From positions 3,410,001 to 3,474,000 of the forward strand of contig JAGYVD010000001.1 of assembly GCA_021209875.1 (NCBI GenBank): a stretch of 64,000 nucleotides of DNA, given 5' to 3'. The stretch's first letter is position 1; every line of letters starts with the position of its first letter. The DNA comes from Rosellinia necatrix. Lineage: Eukaryota; Ascomycota; Sordariomycetes; Xylariales; Xylariaceae. The notes beneath the pieces were generated by a model that was not told the origin of the DNA, searched no databases, and worked only from the letters and a program-made list of their open reading frames with translations. Of this stretch, positions 23,440 through 35,300 are shown piece by piece. The translations under genes were made by a program, and so were the position numbers.

Positions 23440-24201
23440 TTTTTTCTTTGTTTTTTCTTCCCCTTTTTACCTTGGGGATAATTTGCAGTCATCGTTACCC
23501 GGCGTTTATGGTTGCGGAGATATGCTCCGATAAAAAGCATCACTATACAATTGGCGCTTCGACATGATGATCCCAAGGGAACCTGCCGCGGGCATCACAT
23601 CACTCATATCCGTCGCTCGACATATTCCCTCGTTCCAGAGGTGAAGAGCGTCCCCAAGGCCAGTCTGAGCTATTAGACATGGCAAGACGAGAGAAGCTAA
23701 ATGATGCTCGAGGCATTAGTTTTTTCTTTGTGTACATTGAAATCTGACGACAGTAAAGCGTCGGTGCACCCATCCCGAGTCCCGTATATATGGGAGTAGT
23801 TTACAGAAGAGGAAGAAGAGTTCGGATCACCAGGCGTGCGATGGGAATCGAGCAAATCAACTGTGAAAAGGAGGTAGTCGGTTGGGACTGCAGAGCCCAT
23901 ATCACATCACGCAGATTTTGTGCTCAGCTCAAGGCAGTGTAGTCTACTCCAACAACAGTTAGACTGCGGGTAGAGTTCGATTACTCAAATGCAATATAAG
24001 ACCCGGTGCAACCATCCGGGCAATATTCATTACAACCATGTAGCCCAGTGCTATCGTCAAGAATGTGCTTCAATTCAATTCTATGTGGCAAGCTATCTAC
24101 ATACGCACAGGGGGCAAAAAGCGGTTTTGCCACGAATATGATTTGGTGTCTCCGATTTCTAAGTACCTAAGGCATACTTATCAAACTCTTAGTAGGTAGT
24201 C
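23440..24201. other. Convergent intergenic region, Sel1 protein / threonine aldolase
   Basis: About 760 bp with no supported gene; contains the 3' ends of both neighbours. Confidence 0.6.
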
Positions 24202-26026
24202 TCATCGTCCATAAATACCCGTGGCTTGGGCCTTCACGGACTGAACACCAGCTCTGCTCTCCTGCGCTACTTGTTGGAAAACAGTTGCTAGTTTCTGAAG
24301 GGCCTCCTCTCCTATTTGATAATGGGTTATAACTATAAGATCAGGCTTAGTGATGGCTTCAAAGACGAGTAGCTAAAGGGGTTTGGCAAGCTAAGTTCTA
24401 AGGGGGCAGAGGTGGTTCGAGGAGACTGTCCCACCCCTCGTAGCAGGAATTAAGGGAAGGAAGATGAATCGGAAGGAACACTTACGCCGATTTCCCAGAA
24501 GCTTCAAACCAACCTCTTTACCGAGCTGTTCAAACCTGACCGCACTACAACCCAATGACTCCAGATCCAACCAGCACATATTCGTCTCAACGGGGTATCT
24601 CATGCGTCCCCCCAGCTCGGTCCACATCTTCTCGACGCGCTGTGCCGTGGCATGGGTTGCCTTTAGAAGCCCATCCTGGCCGTTAGAGTCTTTGCCGAAT
24701 GTCACATCGACGGCAACGCGAGCAGCAGCGGTGACGACTCCCGACTGCCGCAATCCGCCGCCAATCGATTTACGCACCCATCTCCCCTGTTTAATTAAGT
24801 CCTTGGAGCCGACCACGATGCTGCCGATTGGGGCCCCTAAGCCTTTAGAAAAACACAGGCTGATGGTGTCGAAACAGGCGCAGAAATCAGCCAGAGAGCC
24901 GGCGCCGGCGGCGACGACCTCCCAAAGACGCGCGCCATCGCAGTGCATCAGGATGCCGTTCTCCCGCGCGAACGTGGAGATGCGCCGTACCTCTTCGAGG
25001 GGCATGACCAGGCCGTTCAGAGAGTTCTCGAGGCTGATAACTCTCGTCGGACAGGCATGGACATCGTCGCTAAGAATGACATTTTCCTGGACATCTTCCA
25101 GAGTGAGGTAGCGGCCGTTCTTCGGGCGGACGGCCGTGACAAGGGCTCCGCTTAGAGACGCAACACTACGTGATCAATCCCCCCGTCAGTACGTGGAAAT
25201 TGGTTTCCTTTCGATACGAACAATAACACTGAGCAAAAGAGGGTATCGACGAGAACTCTAGGGGTGAGTAAGGAAAAGGGGTCTCATCTACCCGCCCGCT
25301 TCATATTTGACAATGTGAGATTCTCGGTCACACAAAACGCTGTGAGGCGGCCGATTGAGCAATGATCGTAAGGCAATTTGGTTTCCCATGGTGCCTGAGA
25401 GGACGAATAAACCGGCCTCCCTGCCCGCCAGGGCCGCCACGTGGGCCTCAAGCTCCTTGGTCGTGGCGTCTTCCTCAAATACGTCATCTAACAAGGTGGT
25501 ATTTTGGATCGCATTGAGCATGGCCAGGGTTGGCGTGGTCATAGTATCGCCTATGGGAGACGAATAAAAACAGTCAGACTAGTACGGCTCAGTGTATACG
25601 TTCTTCTTTTCTTTTTCTTTTTCCTTTTCGTTTTTTTCCCCTTTTGAGGGGCCAATAAGGACGGGCGGGAACGGCCATCTGTCGCTACTCACTCCTGAAA
25701 TCGAAGGCGGCGGCACCCTGGCCGCCAACCCAGCTGCTACTGGCCGGGGCGGCGCCCCTTGCATCGTTCGTGGCGCTTTCCATACCGTTATCCATGCTGT
25801 TATCCATGCTGTTATTCGTGGTACTCTGGGTCGAGGAGCAGGTTGGGAATGCACACATAAAGGTTCGCGGCGCCACGGCCCCGAACGGTAATGGCGGGGT
25901 GCTGGCATTAGGCCGAGCTCGGCTCGGCCATCCGCCCCCGTAGGGCGTTGCGCGATACACCTGCGTGTCAAAAAGACCCCAATGGTTAGTCATAGAAAAG
26001 AGTCGTCTTCTCCCGGGTAGGGCCAT
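24202..26026 (-). CDS. Low-specificity threonine aldolase (PLP enzyme)
   Basis: Four exons on the minus strand, 26026-25693, 25550-25292, 25165-24486 and 24332-24202, give 467 residues. The enzyme cleaves L-threonine or L-allo-threonine to glycine and acetaldehyde. The family core starts at FDFRSDTMTTPTLAML; then come AGREAGLFVLSGTMGNQIAL, CDRESHIVKYEAGG, LHC-like MHCDGARLWE and the PLP lysine in SLCFSKGLGAPIGS. The end (GNRLITHYQIGEEALQKL) is split by the last intron, where the acceptor after CTTATAG keeps frame. The first about 105 residues precede the core and contain NSMDNSMDNGME, made by a 12-bp direct repeat at 25787-25810. That extension may be a targeting region or partly leader, so the start is uncertain. 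Confidence 0.88.
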
Positions 26027-26598
26027 CGTCTCCCTATCTGCTGTGGGAAGACCGAAATCAACGGAGTCAATACAATAGGTTCTGATGATAAATATATAAA
26101 ACTACCCCTGCCATTAATATACAGAAGAAAGAACAGAACATCAATCAGACAGAACTGGAAGAAATGCGCTCCCCCACTTCCTCCCCCGCGGAATGAATAA
26201 TACATAAATAGACTTCAATTGATGGGTTGACAGGCTGCTTGCTTAATTTTAAGTGTTACTTGACTACTGGTTGCCATGTGGGTCATCCATCGCCTGTGTC
26301 CACTTTTTCTGACAGGCGGCTGTGCCGACCCCCTTAACATGAGAGCCTGCCCAAGTACGGTGCATTAAGGCCAGAGGGTAGGGCCGACGCCTCAATAACT
26401 CAGCTGCCTAGAATGTGCATACATACATCATTACATACAGGTAAGGCTGTATTAATCCTCCACCTTCTAACCTAGATGCATTATTCGGGTCGCCCGATAG
26501 AGGTTATCTATTCGAGTGAGTGCTAAAACAAATATCCACAATCGCCTACTACCATCTCATCTATTATCACCGGTAAATGCCTACGTGGTGAGGAGGAC
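26027..26598. other. Divergent promoter region, threonine aldolase / GT17
   Basis: About 570 bp between divergent starts, with no supported gene. Confidence 0.6.
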
Positions 26599-27696
26599 AT
26601 GGCTCCCTCGCGCCTAGGGCGGCGGAGATACACCCGGTTTGCCCTTGCTTTTAGTCTGGTGCTGGTGTTACTCCTGTGGTTGAATCCGAACTGGACCGAC
26701 ACGACTGTTCACCATGTCAGTCGCCTCGACCCGCGTGAAGTCGACCTGACAAACCCCGCCGCAGTGCAGGGCCTCTGTCGACTGCACGGGTGGAAGCCGT
26801 TCAAGCACGCCGGGAAGAGGAAGGTCTATGACCTGGTCATGGTCAACACAGAGCTGGAATGGCTCGAGATCCGTATGAACGGCACCTACGACTACGTCGA
26901 CTATTTTGTCATTGTGGAGTCCAGCAAGACCTTCACAAACCGCGACAAGCCCTTGTTCATCAAGGACAACATGGATCGCTTTGCCGCGTATCGTGACAAG
27001 ATCATCTATCACCTGCTTGAGATCCCGGATGGCTTCCACTCGGACCGCGCCAACCCCGCCTGGGACTGGGAGGATCTGCAGAGGAACGCCATGTATGACC
27101 AAGTGCTGCCGCGTCTGACGGGCGCCCAGGCCCCCGTGGACGGCGACGTCCTCATCGTTGCCGATGTCGACGAGCTGGTGCGCCCGGAGACCATACTCGT
27201 ACTAAAGGGATGCGAGTTCCCCCGACGGCTCACCCTGAGGAGTCATTTCTACTACTACAGCTACCAGTTCATGCATAAGGGCACACAGTGGGCCCATCCA
27301 CAGGCCACCTACTACCAGGGATGGAGGACGATCCTGCCGACGAATCTGCGCAACTCGGATGGCGGGCTGCAACCGCTCATAAGACTCGAGACGGGCAATC
27401 TGTGGAGTGCGGGCTGGCACTGCTCTACCTGCTTCTCCACGATAGACGAGGTCCTGACTAAGATGTCGTCCTTCTCCCACCAGTGGATGAACCACGACAG
27501 GTTCCGCGACCGGGACCGCATCGCAGATCGGGTGCGCAGCGGGAAGGATCTCTGGGATCGCGAGGGGGAGTTATACGAAAGGGTGGAGGCCAATAAGGAT
27601 GTGCCGGAGCTCCTGCTGAGGGAGCCAGATCGGTTCCCGTGGTTGCTCAACCGTGATGGCCCGACTGCGGGCTTCCAAGACTATGAGGGAAAGTAA
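26599..27696 (+). CDS. Glycosyltransferase family 17 (GnT-III-like), type II membrane protein
   Basis: A single exon of 365 residues with no intron. A basic start is followed by a membrane anchor at about 13-28 (FALAFSLVLVLLLWLNP), so the catalytic part should lie in the Golgi lumen. GT17 landmarks: KVYDLVMVNTELEWLEIRMN, YFVIVESSKTFTN, DVLIVADVDELVRPE with the DVD metal motif at 189-191, and SAGWHCSTCFSTIDEVLTKM. The animal family member adds bisecting GlcNAc to N-glycans; fungal members are uncharacterised, so only the fold and a probable sugar-nucleotide transfer are safe. Divergent from threonine aldolase. Confidence 0.9.
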   Translation: MAPSRLGRRRYTRFALAFSLVLVLLLWLNPNWTDTTVHHVSRLDPREVDLTNPAAVQGLCRLHGWKPFKHAGKRKVYDLVMVNTELEWLEIRMNGTYDYVDYFVIVESSKTFTNRDKPLFIKDNMDRFAAYRDKIIYHLLEIPDGFHSDRANPAWDWEDLQRNAMYDQVLPRLTGAQAPVDGDVLIVADVDELVRPETILVLKGCEFPRRLTLRSHFYYYSYQFMHKGTQWAHPQATYYQGWRTILPTNLRNSDGGLQPLIRLETGNLWSAGWHCSTCFSTIDEVLTKMSSFSHQWMNHDRFRDRDRIADRVRSGKDLWDREGELYERVEANKDVPELLLREPDRFPWLLNRDGPTAGFQDYEGK

Positions 27697-29074
27697 GCAC
27701 AGCACACATCCACGGCCTCCCGTAACCCTTAGGGACCTGTAACATCATCACCGAATCCGTGTTCTGCGGAGCAATCGATATCGTGCCTATCGACACGCTA
27801 CCTATACACAATACACATCGAAGGACACGCTAGATCGTGTACCTGTCTGCCTAATCATGTCCTCCTTATCTTGTACAACAGTGGTTTATTTATTCTGTAT
27901 ACTAGAGCGGTCGGAGGGGGAACTAGTCGATTTTCATGCTTTCGCAAGCCCCTCTTCATTCGCTAATTTCACGCTCGGGGCTTCCTATATTGGGGGAACA
28001 CGGTAGCGCCGGTGATTGGCCTTCCCATATAAGATTATATTTTCTATCGTGATCCCGCCCCTGTGATGGTTAACCAGGAATTGCACCCATATCTTCCGTT
28101 ATCCTCCAGCGAAGCACTACATCCTGACTGCGATGTCATCTCCGACCTTAAAGCAACCACGCAACTGCCACTGACTTCCTAGGTAGTGTAAAATACAAAG
28201 GAGAGAAGGCGATGATAACGAGGTATGTACCTGCCTGGTCGGCTCGTTTTAGCAAAAGATGCATGGTTCATCGATGAAACTTTATCTGCTAGTGATAGTA
28301 CCTGCCTACTGCCACCGACCGCGCATACAGTGCAGGTAACCAGATGCTATATAGTTCACAAGTGCAGGATACCTATGTTACAGACCTACACTGTAGTACA
28401 CGTTCTCCACGAGCCACCTATCGGCCTAGTGATGTTCAACCCCCAGAGGAACGTGTTATAATCGTGCTGCACAAGCGTCGGGTATGTATTAGGTACTGTG
28501 ATTCCATGATACTGTACTGTTTGGGACCTCCTGCGGAGTATATGATGTGCCACTAAGCATACACCCACCGCGATCTGTTCATTCCGTTGGGCAAGTACTC
28601 ATTTCGAACCTACATGTCTTGCGCAAAAACGCGGCAGCCCCTGCTAGGTGAATTGTTTCCTTCTTCCCAAATCCGCTTGGCACACCAGCGAAGAGAAATA
28701 TGATACCAGTACTAGTATAGCACCGGGGCCTGGCCGCTCTGTGCTACTCCCGATACCGCCATCTCACCTCCCCCGTCCATGTCCTATTTCATGATCGGTC
28801 CCTGTCGTTTATGAATTCCTATATAAACACGCGCTCGGCATCAACCCTTGATGTTCTTCCATTAAATCGCCCTCCCTGCCATCGTAAGCTTATTACTCCC
28901 AGCAGTGGGACACCCGGCAGAGTGACACCCGGCAGAGTGACACCCGGCAGAGTGACACCCGGCAGAGTGACACTCCCTCGCACCTAAGTAGTTATCCAGT
29001 CGTGAGGACCAACAACACCCGGCAATCGCAGACCCATCCCAAGCAGGGCCTTCATCCTGCACCTTTCCAACTTG
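27697..29074. other. Intergenic region before the CVNH gene
   Basis: About 1.4 kb with no supported gene. A 15-bp minisatellite sits at 28905-28973, about 100 bp before the next ATG. Confidence 0.5.
28905..28973. repeat. 15-bp minisatellite (gtgacacccggcaga)
   Basis: Three perfect 15-bp units (28922-28936, 28937-28951, 28952-28966) are flanked by a slightly diverged unit on the left and a partial unit on the right. It lies just upstream of the CVNH coding region, within its likely promoter or 5' leader. Confidence 0.85.
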
Positions 29075-29706
29075 ATGAAGCCTTTCATTATTACTTCTCT
29101 CGTGGCATTAGCCATCAGCCCTCACGCGAATGCCCAGGGGTTCCTTACTAACTGTACCTGGCAAACAGCTCTGCTAGTTGATAGCTACCTCGGGGCTTAT
29201 TGCAACAACGACAACTGGGAGATCTTTAGCTACGATTGGACATGGTGAGGCTCTATACCGTCCCTTCAAACCAGTCCTGTCGTGCAACAGGATCTGACTG
29301 CAAGCTTACGCTGTCATTACTTGCAAGGTTTGATACCTCTTACTGCCTCATGAATGACGGCGGCCGGCTCGCCGCCCACGACAGGTTTGTTTCATTCCCC
29401 TTCCCCATTCCCCGTTTCAATACCTGTTGACAGTATACCGCAGAGGAGACTACTGGCGTAGTTGTAAAGGCTGCACCGTTCGCGCTAGCAAAGCCGAGTT
29501 CCTCCTTAACTGCACCTGTTTGCTATCCGGCCTTAGGCTGACCACGGCCACGTACGACCTCAGTAGGTTCTTCCGGTCGGTACTACGGATGGCATGTCCT
29601 TCGCTGGCTGACGTACACACTGCTAGATAAAGTCATATGGAATCACAACGGGTACTTAGGCTGCTTCGGACATTTTGGAAATAAGTCCGAGAGGGGTCCT
29701 TTCTAG
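29075..29706 (+). CDS. Secreted cyanovirin-N homology (CVNH) protein
   Basis: Four exons (29075-29244, 29328-29384, 29462-29562, 29627-29706) give 135 residues. A signal peptide (MKPFIITSLVALAISPHANA) is followed by two CVNH half-repeats. Half one: FLTNCTWQTALLVDSYLGAY, C, then SYCLMNDGGRL. Half two: SCKGCTVRASKAEFLLNCTC, then LTTATYDLNKVIWNHNGYLG and a Cys. The family is a two-fold pseudosymmetric lectin fold, often mannose-binding; sugar binding here is inferred. The exon 3 acceptor is ambiguous: AG at 29433 would preserve a family-like GDYWRSC stretch but puts it out of frame, while AG at 29461 keeps frame and loses it. I modelled the in-frame choice. Recognition is from motif spacing. Confidence 0.7.
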
Positions 29707-31487
29707 TTTCGACGTACTCGAGAAGCAGATTCGGCAATTTTAGACGAACCAGATTTTAACCTTCACGTCACCTCTTAGCATATTTGCTTACGTAGACACT
29801 CGCACGATGTCACATTATATAGGGTTACCGTGTCGCAATAGCTTAAGGCGTCTAACGAAGAAAGATCTTGGTGCTCTTTAGAGGGAAATATCTCTACCTG
29901 AAATGCCGGGCTCATAGCTTCTGACAACCGTGGTGACGATATAGCCAAGCCCCAAGTTGGTGCACGCTTGATAATTGCTCACTTTGGCTGTGCGGTTTCT
30001 ATCGGTCGCGGGACCTTACAAACGCAAAAGATCTGTGCTCCTAAGTAGACGCCAGATGATCCCCCGAGCTCCCTATATCCTCCTCTGGAACGGCAGCGGC
30101 CAGTCACAGCGTTGTACGACATCTTAGCATTAGTGTCAATACTTGATTGGTTAGATTACCGTGTATCATGACTTCATACTCCAGTAATGGCTAGAATTAT
30201 CATAATATTCCCTTTACTAAGTTGCAAAATTTGATGTTCATGTATTGTCGTTCTTAAACTGGGGCATCCACGTCAAGCCTGGTCTATTCCATTATGTAGC
30301 TATCACCGTCTCGAATACTGAAAATTCCAAGTTCTTTTTATAAGCCAATAGGAGCATGATTAGTTTTGTCTACGTCGAAGGGTAGAACGTAATTAGTATG
30401 TATCTACCCATCTTTATCCCCTATCACAACCCTGGCGGGTGTAGCAAGTTGTATCTATTCATATTCTACCCTACCAGATCTTGTACATAATCGATTCTAT
30501 GAAACCCGGGAAACCGCCCCTTTATTATTACCCCCCAAAACAAGCCGCGCGCTTTTCTCTTTCGTTTCTGCTAATAAGCACGGTCTGTCACAGAACCAAG
30601 TCCGGCCTTCGAACCTCCATCGGGCAGGGACTGAAAGACCATGTATATAAGCCATAATAGCTGGCGACTTTTCGACAGAGAGAGCTCCCCTCCTTGTGCA
30701 ATAATATAAGCCATTTCTGGAGCTACCAGCAGTACGAGCCGTGACATGGCCAATCTCGGACTAGTCAGGGGTGGTAAAGGGGGTATCCTGCACCTTTAGT
30801 ACCTTCTTGTGAGAGAAAGCAGTAAGGTTATTTAGGGGATTCGGTGATTTTGACATTTGAAAAGTAGGATCGAACCTGTTTGGATTTATCTGGGAGTTAC
30901 ATCTTGCGACGAAGGCACCAGAGAGAGGGTTTGAAAGTATAAGAGAAGAATAATACCCAGGGTTGTTCTCAACCACGCTCATGAAATATCCACTACAAAT
31001 AATAAGCAACAGGTATAAATCGGTTCATCAGACGCGCTATTTCATCTCATGGGAAGCAAATAAATTGATGATGTTTTTGCTACGTGGTAATCGTCACTTT
31101 TCAACTAACAACGCTACCTTCAGTCTGACTTGTAATGGGGGGAAAAGCTCAACGCACACGAGCGATCACAGATCGAGCGATGATAAATCAATAACTAATT
31201 ACAGGATTGTATCTCATCATATCACGTTTCCTCGAGTCGAGATTCCCGGCTAGTAAATATTATGTGCAATGAATTATAGCGAGATAAGCACTGCAAAAAA
31301 TAGGGATGTACAAAAAATTATTCCTTGTTCTGTTCTTTTTGTCTAGCATGCTTCCAGATCATATAAACATCGAAATCATGGGGTATATATATACTACGCA
31401 AGTTGATGTACATGAGAATGAGGCGGCTCTAATGTCCAGTGCTGCAGACTAGAGCGGAGAGGCGGCCGGGAGTGGAAAACAGTCAGT
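29707..31487. other. Intergenic region, no supported gene
   Basis: About 1.8 kb, visibly AT-leaning, between a plus-strand and a minus-strand gene. Open frames near 30571-31253 are short and lack recognisable features. Confidence 0.5.
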
Positions 31488-32321
31488 TTAGAAGACGGTG
31501 CGGAACTGGTCGACTTGGCGGTGGCCTGTGGCATCGTAGCCTTCGACGAAGTAGGTTCCCCATCCCTCAACCCAGGTGTCTAGAAGTTCCAATTTCGTCA
31601 GCATATTACAATCTTCCCAAGCACACGTACACAGAAAGAGATAAAAAGAGAGAGGGGGGGGGGATATATAAAACTCACCGTAGGTAGTCTCGGGCTTGTA
31701 CTCGCAGAACCACTTGAAGGTCTCGTTGGTGCCGTAGAGGAGGTCGTCGTTGGGGAACTCGGCGACGACCTGGTCGACGATGGTCTGGTTGATGCCGAAG
31801 ACGCCGGCGCCGCGGTAGTCGACGGCGATGCCCTGGATGGAGCCCCAGACGAGGGGCTCCTTGTGGGCGGCGAGGCTGTAGGCGCCCTGGAGGGCGATGG
31901 CGTCCCACATCTGCTGGACCTTGGCCTTGCTCCACCGCTTGCCGTCCGGGTGGTTCTGGACGAAGCTGCGGGCGCCGTTGGCGGAGTCGATCTCGAAGCG
32001 GAACTCCTTGGTCGTCCAGGCGCTGTCGGGGGACATGTCCCAGCCGAGGTCGTGCAGCAGGATGGTGATGGCCTGCGCCTCCGGGTCGACGAGCGACTTG
32101 AGCGTCGCGTTGTTGTTGAGCTGCTGCGCGCCGTACAGCCACGACCGGATCTGGTGCTTGACCACGTAGTCGTTGAGCCCCGAGTTCTTGATCAGCGACA
32201 GCGCGTCGCGCACGAGCTGCGTGTCGACGACCTCGATCCCGGCGATCGTCGTCGTCGGGTACTTGGGGGTGCAGCCCGCGATGGCGGTGGCGGCGAGAGA
32301 GAGCAGGACGGCGGCCTTCAT
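31488..32321 (-). CDS. Secreted HD-domain protein (cyanamide-hydratase-like)
   Basis: Two exons on the minus strand, 32321-31679 and 31579-31488, give 244 residues. The 99-bp intron has GTGAGT and TTCTAG ends and holds a poly-C run. A signal peptide (MKAAVLLSLAATAIAG) leads into an HD-type metal site: VVKHQIRSW (His56) and ITILLHDLGWD (His90-Asp91). SIQGIAVDYRGAGVFG may give the last Asp ligand. The arrangement resembles fungal HD proteins related to cyanamide hydratase, but the secretion signal and the tail WVEGWGTYFVEG are features of a separate extracellular group. The substrate is unknown. Exon 1 is strikingly GC-rich against the flanks. Confidence 0.78.
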   Translation of the reverse strand: MKAAVLLSLAATAIAGCTPKYPTTTIAGIEVVDTQLVRDALSLIKNSGLNDYVVKHQIRSWLYGAQQLNNNATLKSLVDPEAQAITILLHDLGWDMSPDSAWTTKEFRFEIDSANGARSFVQNHPDGKRWSKAKVQQMWDAIALQGAYSLAAHKEPLVWGSIQGIAVDYRGAGVFGINQTIVDQVVAEFPNDDLLYGTNETFKWFCEYKPETTYGEFYISPPPLSFYLFLCTCAWEDCNMLTKLELLDTWVEGWGTYFVEGYDATGHRQVDQFRTVF

Positions 32322-35300
32322 CTTGACGGTTGGGGACTCTGGTCTGCGCTCGGTTTATTAAGAAAAAAACAAGGAACAGTTATGTACAGAAAAATGGACC
32401 AAAAGAGTGACGAGAAGAGACACGGTAGTGGGTGGAGGGAGAGGAGGAGGAGAGAAGGGGATGTTATCGGGAGGCGTTGTCGTTGTTTTTATATATAATA
32501 AGATATCGTCCCGATAGTCATCCTGAATACATACAACCATGTACTGACATGCTTCGGGCTTCCTCCCGTGCGCCCTCTCATGCGCCCTCCCTCCCATGCT
32601 TCCTCCTAGCAAGGGTCGGATGTAATGTGCTGTGGCGTATGGTATTTCCATCCTTCGGCAACCGGTTATCACGATCGTGAGAATAAACCCGCACTGTACA
32701 CTCGCATAAAGAGCATCTCGACCGATGCTTTACGGTAGTTATACTGCCCACACCACACTACAGAATGGCTGGCCTCCCTTGATATTCGACACTGTATACT
32801 ATATTAACCTCAAATGGTATATCGTGTCGTTGGAGGGTTGCTCGTAGTGTACACTACACACCACGAAATGTTTCCCTTTCTGGGGCCAACCCCGGTCCCC
32901 TATGCCCGCATCCTCACGTGGGAGGGGGCTTCAGCATGTAACTCTACGATCTCGGTTGGGAAGCAGATGTCAGATGGTGGGCTGAGTGGCTCTGAGTTGT
33001 GCAAGGCGAGCTTCCCCAGAAGCTAAGGAGGGTCACAATGCCAGTGGAGCCGGCGTATACCAATGTGCATTCATGCCCTATCACATCACAGAGACCACAG
33101 ATCATGATGTGAGCTGTGTCGGTGCCTGCATGATGCTGACTCCTGCTGCGCGGTAGCGAGGCAGGTATCTGACTGTGAGCGTCGACACGATGCGGGGGGC
33201 ATCGATCATCTTGTCTTGTCCCAGCCCAAGGACAACGACAGCGGCAACGCGGCGACGTTTTCCAACTCACAACTTTTCACCTAGGTATTTGTATGAATAA
33301 GTAAGTATGTATGTATATATTCCGTGGTACACCTGCCAGAGGAGATTTGGAATTGGCGCATGTTTCCGGAATAGCTTCAGACGTCCCTAGGTTAGGTAAG
33401 TATATCACCAACCGGATGGTTCCAGCCCGGGCGAAAGAATCCTTCAGTTCGGGTCCGTGTTGGTTTTCTCCTTTTCCAATTGTTCTGTCTTGGCCACTGA
33501 ACAACTATATAGTGATGTAGTAAGAGTCGTTACATTGGGCCGCGATGACTGTATGATGGATCATTCGTATAGAGAGCGCTGCATAGGGATTATACATAGC
33601 ACAGTACTTGGCCACACATATTTCGACGAGGTGGGTGGTAGTTCATACGGTGCACGGATCATTGCCTCGCTCCCGCCAAAATATTATAACACTACTTACT
33701 TACTTTAAGTAGTGTAGGTACATTAGGTTAGGTAGGTACTATGGGGACATGGTTATTACTTAGACGAGAGTTGCGTGGTTCGTCCCGCAATCCCGCATAT
33801 GTACGTTACTCTAAAAATATCCTACCACCTACATGGCACCCGCACCGCACCCTCCCCGGCTTTTCTAGAAGAGCGTTAAGTGTAGTTATGTACTTATGTA
33901 TGTAATAAGTGTAATGAGTGCACTAACATAGTCTAACCTACCTACCCCTAACGTGGTATAACATGCGAATAAAATAATATCGCTTGCTTGCATCAACCGT
34001 ATGTACGTAGTAAACTATGTAATATTTATTATTCATTAATATCAAAACATCCGAGGTATATTTATCCATCATGAACGTAGAGAGGTGTTCTCCAGTACCT
34101 ACATTGCCGGATGTTTAGTAACTGTCCACTTCGCAATAGCTAGGATAACTACATACTTAGGAGGATTGTATCTAGGTCTGGAGGACACTACCAAGGCCGT
34201 ATCCGTGTGGAGCGGACCCTTGTAACCGTCTCATCCTCCCGATTGACCTAGAAGAGCCGAAATCTTCTTTTTTTCGGTGCGCAGCGCTTCGCCGAGTATC
34301 CTACCAGTGCCAAGAGAACAAAGGTCGAATTAAGAATTTAAGCATTTAAGGCGCCAGCCTACGCCAAGCATATACTGATTGATAGACCTCATTATATGAG
34401 AAAGAGACCTATGGATAGATACTTGAGTACTTGGTCTGCCTCTACTGGGGGTCAATAATACCTCTGATAACTAATAGACATGTATGTGTATGTGGTGTCT
34501 CGACTTACAGCGGCATCATTGCCACAGGATTAAGCTAGTGTCAGCGGCAACACCCCAGCCGTCCCCAACGAACCATAATAATTATTAATTCCAAATGTAG
34601 TAGTAGGTGGATGTGGCGCATGTTAGATAATAGGTACTACTATGGCATCTGTCTGTTTACAACCTGCTGTATTCATCCATGCCTCGGGGATTTTGCAGAC
34701 GAGCCGGAACTTGCGCCGCTCTGTAATTAAACCAAAGTCCTGGGCATGGTAACCATTCGATGGTCTTCCCTGAACGCCAAGTCGGGCTGACCTGTACTAT
34801 TTTGGGTGCTACGCCGCTGTAAACAGATTTCCCGCTGCAAGTAGCAGCACATGTATATGTAACTGTGCCAATGCCAGCGCTTGCAGGTCCAGCGAAGATT
34901 TTCCTTTTGCCCTTGGCGATCTATAATCTAGGGAACGCCAAACGAGAGAGAACCATATACTACGTGCATCTATACGCCTTTCTCGGGCATGATAAAGCAT
35001 GCGCAACGATGTTTCATTGGCCCTTCCACTGGTAGGGCGTCATAGCTACGAATATCCCATCGTTTTCGACAGTCTACAAACGGATCCCAATTTCGTCCTC
35101 CGAACCAGGGAAACGAGAAACTGTTCAGAGGCGATAGAGCGGTATCATGCGGGGAGAACAGAAACCCGTAGCGTTGGCGTGAGGTTCCTTGACGAGGCTA
35201 CCGGATATATGGACTTCTAGAAGGTAGGGTAGTTATTGGTCGACTATCCTGTGCTGTGGCCTTTCCGTGCGGGATTGGGTAACAGACATGGCAGGGGATG

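Noticed and set aside
30860..30890. GGTTCGATCC-like B-box on the minus strand
   Set aside because: Upstream sequence does not form a tRNA cloverleaf and lacks an A-box.
32814..33708. Several short frames in the gene-poor stretch
   Set aside because: Each below 110 codons, on both strands, with no signal peptide, motif or plausible splice joins.
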